Shown: piece by piece, positions 6,884-10,518 of the stretch | Layout: every line of letters begins with the position of its first letter | How positions within the stretch are numbered: position 1 is the first letter of the stretch | NCBI GenBank assembly: GCA_030620455.1 | Contig: JAUXEQ010000033.1 | Span: 1 to 10,518 of the forward strand | From: a bacterium | GTDB lineage: Bacteria > UBP14 > UBA6098 > B30-G16 | Direction: 5' to 3' | Length of the DNA: 10,518 bases | Notes under the pieces: generated by a model | Database searches by the model: none | Told to the model about the DNA's origin: nothing | The model's input: only the letters and a program-made list of their open reading frames with translations | Program-made: the position numbers and the translations under genes

Positions 6884-7189
6884 ATGGATAACGATGAAAA
6901 AGCTTATAGAAGAGCAAGAGCAAGAATTAGGGAGATTAAGAGTTTTTTCTCAAGTTTGATTACTTATTTGGTTGTCAATGCAGTTCTCATTCTCATCAAC
7001 TATTTAACTTCCCCAGATCGATACTGGTTTTATTGGGTAGCTACAATATGGGGAGTTTTTATTGTAGTAAAGGCATTCAAAGTCTTTGTTTTCGGAGGTC
7101 TATTTGGTCGTAAATGGGAGCAACGTCAGATCGATAAATATATGGAAAAGAATCGAAGTAACTTCAATCAGAATGATACCATTGACTAA
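6884..7189 (+). CDS. 2TM domain protein, divergent copy
   Basis: The protein has 101 residues. It has the layout of the 2TM domain family: a basic amphipathic N-terminus (AYRRARARIREIK, 7-19), helix 1 (about 23-41, ending in LINYL), a short loop, helix 2 (about 47-69), then an amphipathic basic helix with KWEQRQIDKYME (77-88) matching the family's 'WEerKI' C-terminus. Both ends should face the cytoplasm. It is a paralogue of the next gene, which begins 49 bp downstream, and the two are surely cotranscribed. Unlike that copy it lacks the two membrane-region histidines: the equivalent positions are S24 and K63. Family function is unknown; such domains also occur fused to LytTR regulators and histidine kinases, so a signalling or membrane-scaffold role is possible. 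Confidence 0.85.
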   Translation: MDNDEKAYRRARARIREIKSFFSSLITYLVVNAVLILINYLTSPDRYWFYWVATIWGVFIVVKAFKVFVFGGLFGRKWEQRQIDKYMEKNRSNFNQNDTID

Positions 7190-7238
7190 GCATCGCTTTA
7201 TTAATTATAAATAATAATATCAACTATGAAAGGGCATC

Positions 7239-7526
7239 ATGACAGAAGAGGAACTATATAAACGAGCCAGAAACAGGATGGAGGAAATCAAGGGATTTTA
7301 CATTCATCTTTTCGTTTATATTGTTGTAAACATAGGTCTTTTTTTAATTAACTATCTTAGCTATCCGGAATACTGGTGGTTCGTTTGGCCATTGCTTGGA
7401 TGGGGAATTGGGTTAGTGGCTCATGGCCTCTCGATTTTTGTGTTTCACGGTTTTCTAGGGCACGAATGGGAAGAAAGTCAAATAAAGAAATATATCGAGC
7501 GAGATAAACGAAGGCAAAAATCCTGA
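7239..7526 (+). CDS. 2TM domain protein, consensus-like copy
   Basis: The protein has 95 residues. It follows the 2TM family pattern closely: KRARNRMEEIKGFYIHLFVY (8-27) leads into helix 1, NYLSYPEYWWF (38-48) is the hairpin, and WPLLGWGIGLVAHGLSIF (50-67) is helix 2. LGHEWEESQIKKYIE (73-87) is the basic amphipathic tail. The characteristic histidines are present (H23 before helix 1, H62 in helix 2). AAAGGG precedes the ATG at 7239 by about 5 nt. It is the downstream member of a tandem pair. Its last codons lie within a 15-bp sequence that recurs over the ribosome binding site of the following gene. The biochemical role of the family is unknown. Confidence 0.9.
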   Translation: MTEEELYKRARNRMEEIKGFYIHLFVYIVVNIGLFLINYLSYPEYWWFVWPLLGWGIGLVAHGLSIFVFHGFLGHEWEESQIKKYIERDKRRQKS

Positions 7527-7657
7527 ATACGGTAAACTCAAATTAATTAATTGTTGTCATCAATATTTTTGTGAGTTATAATACGATTCGAAGCTTTTTC
7601 ATATTGTAATACTTTTTGACGAATAATTTTGTAATTTACAATAACGAAGGCAAAAAT
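7507..7657 (+). repeat. 15-bp direct repeat flanking the gap before the 431-residue membrane protein
   Basis: AACGAAGGCAAAAAT is found at 7507-7521, where it covers the last codons of the second 2TM gene. It recurs at 7643-7657, where it supplies the GAAGG ribosome binding site and the first two bases of the next ATG. The copies are 136 bp apart with unrelated sequence between them. An exact match this long so close by is unlikely to be chance. Confidence 0.6.
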
Positions 7658-8951
7658 GAACGATTATAAAAAGCTTATAATAGAGAACTTAAACAACCCG
7701 GATGAACTTGAGAATCTTTACCAAGAGGATCCGGAAAGCTTCACATCGGCTTTCCCAGAAATATATACCGAGAACCCGGATTCGCTTGTTTTGCAGGCAT
7801 GGTTTCATCGCTTAAATTATATGCAAGAATCGGAACCAAAGCCTACCGAAGAAAGAATAGCAATATCAATACCAAAGCCAAGATTAATAAATTGGGAACT
7901 ATACATGGCTCTAATTCTTATAATAATAAATGGCACTTTCGGTCGTCTGTCGCACTTGATACCCTCGGTTGCAACCAATATTGTTACAAACAACTTTCCA
8001 TTAATATTGATTTTTTCGATCATCGTAATGTTCACATTCAAAATCCAAATTAGCCGGAAAAACATTCTGATAACTGTTTTAATCTTCGTTCTATCTGCAA
8101 TTTTTGTTAATATATTTCTTCAAAACGTCGATAAATCACAGACTGAAGCACTCTCATACATACATCTACCTATCATGCTTTGGGCTTGGGCTGGATTTGT
8201 GTATATGGGTTTTAAAATCAAGGATACAAAGCGTGTGATGGATTTTTTCAGCTTTAATGGTCAATTACTAATATATATGGCAATCTTTTTCATATGCATG
8301 GGGATTCTATTTTCACTCACCAAAGTTTTGTTTAATACAATAGGTATCAAAGTGTCAAATGTTTTCGAAGATTTTTTTTCATATTTCTTTTTCAGTGGAC
8401 CTCTACTATCGATTTATTTGCTTCAAAGAAGCAAAAAGAAACTTGGAAATCTCATTCCGTCGATGGCCAAAATTTTCAGTATTTTAGTTCTTTTTGTGCT
8501 TGTTTTATTATCTTTAACGATACTGATTACAGATGCGAGTCCATATTTCGATCGTTCTTTCCTCGTTGCATTTAACTTCCTATTGGTATCGGTTATGGCG
8601 CTGATAATTTTCAGCATAACCCAACAAGTCGACACAGATTCTAAAACTTTTTCCGATTATGTAAATATAGCATTGATCGGCATAACTATTATTCTAGATC
8701 TTTACGCTCTCTCAGCAATTCTGTATAGAACATTCACAATCGAACTAACACCAAACCGTTTTACTGTAATCGGAATGAACCTTATTATTCTTGCAAATCT
8801 TTTAGCTATTGCTATTCAATATTGGAAATATCTGAAATCCAAAGCGAGCATTAACTCTGTTAAGGATTGCATAACAAAATTCTATCCCGTCTATTTTATC
8901 TGGGCAGGTTTTGTGGCATTCTTGTTGCCATTTATATTCGGATTTAAATAG
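7656..8951 (+). CDS. Polytopic membrane protein of unknown function
   Basis: The protein has 431 residues. A soluble, acidic N-terminal segment of about 75 residues (helical, rich in E, P and D) is followed by about 11 predicted membrane helices, near 81-98, 113-130, 137-155, 170-187, 203-223, 239-257, 270-292, 302-322, 335-357, 370-389 and 411-430. The loop before helix 10 has ELTPNRFTVIGMN (363-375). A 'TPNR' motif in this position is reminiscent of DUF4153-type membrane proteins, but I would not assign that family without a profile search. No catalytic, transporter or signal motif was recognised. GAAGG (7646-7650) precedes the ATG by 5 nt. It follows the 2TM pair on the same strand after 129 bp and might share a role with them in the membrane; that is only positional inference. 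Confidence 0.85.
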   Translation: MNDYKKLIIENLNNPDELENLYQEDPESFTSAFPEIYTENPDSLVLQAWFHRLNYMQESEPKPTEERIAISIPKPRLINWELYMALILIIINGTFGRLSHLIPSVATNIVTNNFPLILIFSIIVMFTFKIQISRKNILITVLIFVLSAIFVNIFLQNVDKSQTEALSYIHLPIMLWAWAGFVYMGFKIKDTKRVMDFFSFNGQLLIYMAIFFICMGILFSLTKVLFNTIGIKVSNVFEDFFSYFFFSGPLLSIYLLQRSKKKLGNLIPSMAKIFSILVLFVLVLLSLTILITDASPYFDRSFLVAFNFLLVSVMALIIFSITQQVDTDSKTFSDYVNIALIGITIILDLYALSAILYRTFTIELTPNRFTVIGMNLIILANLLAIAIQYWKYLKSKASINSVKDCITKFYPVYFIWAGFVAFLLPFIFGFK

Positions 8952-8955
8952 GATG

Positions 8956-8994
8956 TTATTGCTTTAAAGGAGGCATTACTACTTACAGCAATAA
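8956..8994. terminator. Inverted repeat between convergent genes
   Basis: TTATTGCT (8956-8963) and AGCAATAA (8987-8994) are perfect inverted copies, 8 bp, separated by 23 nt. They lie between the stop codons of the 431-residue membrane protein and the convergent prenylglyceryl phosphate synthase gene, where a two-way terminator would be expected. The stem is AT-rich, the loop is long and there is no clean T-run after it, so the terminator call is weak. Confidence 0.25.
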
Positions 8995-9035
8995 TAGTGA
9001 TTTTAGAATATTTTAGAGACTTAAATGAAATTTAG

Positions 9036-9803
9036 CTATCGAGCTGAATGCACTCGCTCTGCGAATTCACTTAGCTTATCCAATTTCCCTTCTTCTTCAA
9101 AATAGTTACCAACCACAACGACATCAGCATATTTAGCGTAATTTGCACTCAGCTCCGGTGATCGAATACCTCCTCCAACAATTAACGTCAAATCGACATT
9201 CTCTCGGACAGATTTGATTATTTTTAATGGCACAGCTTTTTTTGCACCGCTCCCAGCATCTAAATACAACGCTCTCATACCCATAAATTGTGCAGCAAGT
9301 CCGTGTGCGACAGCAAGTTCTGGTTTGTCTCGCGGAAGAGGTGGTGTAGTTGAAAAGAATCCCACAGAAGTTGTAATGCCCGATTCGAATAATAAATATC
9401 CTGTTGGTATGGTTGGAATACCTAACGATTTGACATCGGATGCTGCAAGAACCTGCTCCTCGATAAGCCAGCGTGGATTTCGTGATGAGAGAAAAGTTAA
9501 GAAAAGCATGGCATCAGATAATGAACATAATTGGGTTTTTCCACCAGGGAAAAGTATAATTGGTATTTCGCTGTTAGCTTTAAATATCCGAATAACATCT
9601 TCTACAGGTGATCGGAGTAATATGCTCGAGCCTACAAGTATTGCATCTACGCCCAGACTCTGCGCGGTCTCGGATAGTAAATGTAAGCTTGACTCTTTAA
9701 TTTTATCCGGATCTACTAGCAACCAGAACTGAGGTGCAAAGCGTTTATATCCGAATGTCGAAACAAGTCTTGAAATTAGTTTATTATCATTATTCTCAAT
9801 CAT
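9036..9803 (-). CDS. Geranylgeranylglyceryl phosphate synthase family protein (group II-type, GGGPS/PcrB)
   Basis: The protein has 255 residues with a TIM-barrel pattern. It shows most of the family's motifs in order: LLVDPDK (28-34), GSS (58-60), ILFPGG (83-88), SRNPRWLIEEQ (107-117), PTGYLLFESG (133-142), PLPRDKPELAVAHGLAAQ (155-172), YLDAGSGA (180-187) and VGGGIRSPE (209-217). VGN (231-233) closes the phosphate site. The enzyme joins sn-glycerol-1-phosphate to a long prenyl diphosphate, making the first ether bond of archaeal-type lipids. Group II members occur in many archaea and in Bacteroidota and related bacteria, where prenyl length and the final product are less certain. The ATG at 9803 has no strong Shine-Dalgarno, and no better in-frame start is seen. 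No lipid-pathway partner lies nearby in the window. Confidence 0.93.
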   Translation of the reverse strand: MIENNDNKLISRLVSTFGYKRFAPQFWLLVDPDKIKESSLHLLSETAQSLGVDAILVGSSILLRSPVEDVIRIFKANSEIPIILFPGGKTQLCSLSDAMLFLTFLSSRNPRWLIEEQVLAASDVKSLGIPTIPTGYLLFESGITTSVGFFSTTPPLPRDKPELAVAHGLAAQFMGMRALYLDAGSGAKKAVPLKIIKSVRENVDLTLIVGGGIRSPELSANYAKYADVVVVGNYFEEEGKLDKLSEFAERVHSAR

Positions 9804-10012
9804 AGGCTAATAAATTAATCTTCATTTGTTCATAGACAATTACTATTTAGATTTAATTATCGTGACATGCAGTTTTTTAATTCATCTAACTCTTAGAATC
9901 TGGTGAACTTGATATTCTGTTCCTCAAATGTAAGATATGTCCTTTCTTATTGGAATAGTGAGATGATATCAAAATAATATATAGATATTTTAGCAAATGA
10001 TTTTCCTTACAA
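9804..10012. other. Intergenic region upstream of the GGGPS gene
   Basis: This 209-bp non-coding stretch lies between two minus-strand genes. I see no ORF, no RNA gene, no clear promoter pair on the minus strand and no GC-rich hairpin. Its length suggests that the GGGPS gene has its own promoter rather than reading through from the 87-residue gene. Confidence 0.4.
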
Positions 10013-10276
10013 TCACGCTTTACGAGCAACCACTTTCAATAGCGAGACTATAACAATAAGATATGCAAGCACTCTAATAATTATTAGAGGTGTCACAAGC
10101 TGTTCACCAAGCCCTAGGATATTTAAAATATGAGATACGCCAAAAAGACCAAAGGCTATGCCTATGTATATAGGTACGTGATCTCCATGTTTCCGAGTAC
10201 CCCAAATACCCAGAATCAAAATTACTATACAGAGAACTATATCAACTAATAATATCGGATTCCATACAAAATTCAT
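10013..10276 (-). CDS. Small three-helix membrane protein, function unknown
   Basis: The protein has 87 residues and three predicted membrane helices (about 9-26, 34-53 and 60-81). Short loops are rich in conserved-looking residues: GTRKHGDHVPIY (26-37), the helix-2 run GIAFGLFGVSHILN (39-52), and IIIRVLAYLIV (65-75). The C-terminus is basic (VVARKA). The pattern resembles small conserved membrane proteins or membrane sensor modules seen in archaea and bacteria, but I cannot name a family. A perfect Shine-Dalgarno and good start support a real gene. It lies upstream of GGGPS on the same strand but 209 bp away, so joint transcription is doubtful. Confidence 0.8.
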   Translation of the reverse strand: MNFVWNPILLVDIVLCIVILILGIWGTRKHGDHVPIYIGIAFGLFGVSHILNILGLGEQLVTPLIIIRVLAYLIVIVSLLKVVARKA

Positions 10277-10518
10277 CTTATTTCACCTCCAGTTGTGTTT
10301 TATTTGTTCGTCTGAGTTAAGAGCAGACTACAATCTGTAAATAGATATATTAAAAATAATATTTTTATGGATTACTATTGAAATTAATAATTTGAGAAAT
10401 GAACTACAATTGATTTTTATTACATTCCACGAAAATAATAAATTCAAGGATCGACTCGTTCAATTTGGTTTTTGTTTGGGAATTGAGGATTTTATTTTAT
10501 ATTTTTTGTTTGTTGAGA
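10277..10518. other. Upstream region of the small membrane protein, to the window edge
   Basis: This is AT-rich sequence. Besides the ribosome binding site it holds a short inverted repeat, GTCTG (10310-10314) and CAGAC (10324-10328), in the likely 5' leader of the minus-strand gene. A plus-strand frame is open from 10341 to the edge but has no ATG or ribosome binding site and is not called as a gene. No clear promoter pair was found. Confidence 0.4.
10283..10290 (-). promoter_or_regulatory. Perfect Shine-Dalgarno of the 87-residue membrane protein
   Basis: On the minus strand GGAGGTGA lies 6 nt before the ATG at 10276. It matches the canonical anti-Shine-Dalgarno end of 16S rRNA over all eight bases, fixing the start and suggesting strong translation. 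Confidence 0.85.

Noticed and set aside
9214..9732. 172-codon plus-strand ORF opposite the GGGPS gene
   Set aside because: It lies wholly antisense to a gene with clear family motifs, and its translation shows no domain pattern; it is a shadow frame.
10341..10518. Plus-strand frame open for 59 codons to the window edge, as a possible gene start
   Set aside because: There is no ATG in frame and no ribosome binding site, and the translation is not protein-like enough in this AT-rich stretch. It would need sequence beyond the edge to judge.

Overview
This is an AT-rich window, by eye roughly two-thirds A+T, with clear Shine-Dalgarno sites ahead of most genes. Gene content points to a bacterium, probably in or near the FCB superphylum (Bacteroidota, Cloacimonadota, Marinimicrobia, Latescibacterota and relatives). 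The pointers are a lipoprotein signal peptide on an Ig-like/LRR surface protein, a tandem pair of small 2TM-domain proteins, and a group II-type geranylgeranylglyceryl phosphate synthase, which is archaeal in origin but known from FCB bacteria. An archaeal source cannot be excluded, because the flavodoxin, the prenylglyceryl phosphate synthase and the LRR style all also occur in Archaea. No rRNA, tRNA, CRISPR array, transposase or integrase was seen.

Layout: (1) Positions 2-139 hold the last 45 codons of a plus-strand gene. It converges on a large minus-strand lipoprotein gene (269-2416) with three Ig-like repeats and fifteen leucine-rich repeats. (2) After a 277-bp divergent intergenic region with a good promoter for the lipoprotein, a plus-strand series begins. 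It comprises a GT-C-type membrane glycosyltransferase-like protein (2694-4370, GTG start), a flavodoxin (4455-4919), a compact alkaline-phosphatase-superfamily hydrolase (4975-5814) and a SagB-type nitroreductase (6004-6741). Two 2TM-domain paralogues (6884-7189, 7239-7526) and an unrecognised polytopic membrane protein (7656-8951) follow. (3) Two minus-strand genes close the window: the prenylglyceryl phosphate synthase (9036-9803) and an 87-residue three-helix membrane protein (10013-10276) with a perfect Shine-Dalgarno.

Gaps of 55-190 bp separate most of the plus-strand genes, so this looks like several small transcription units rather than one operon. The flavodoxin and phosphatase could be cotranscribed. 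The two 2TM genes, 49 bp apart, almost certainly are. Two flavoproteins (flavodoxin and nitroreductase) flank the phosphatase, but nothing in the sequence ties them to a common pathway. No gene cluster of an obviously new defence or biosynthetic system is present. The most interesting signals are a 351-bp, five-LRR super-repeat in the lipoprotein, the archaeal-type lipid enzyme in a probable bacterium, and loss of the family histidines in one of the two 2TM paralogues.
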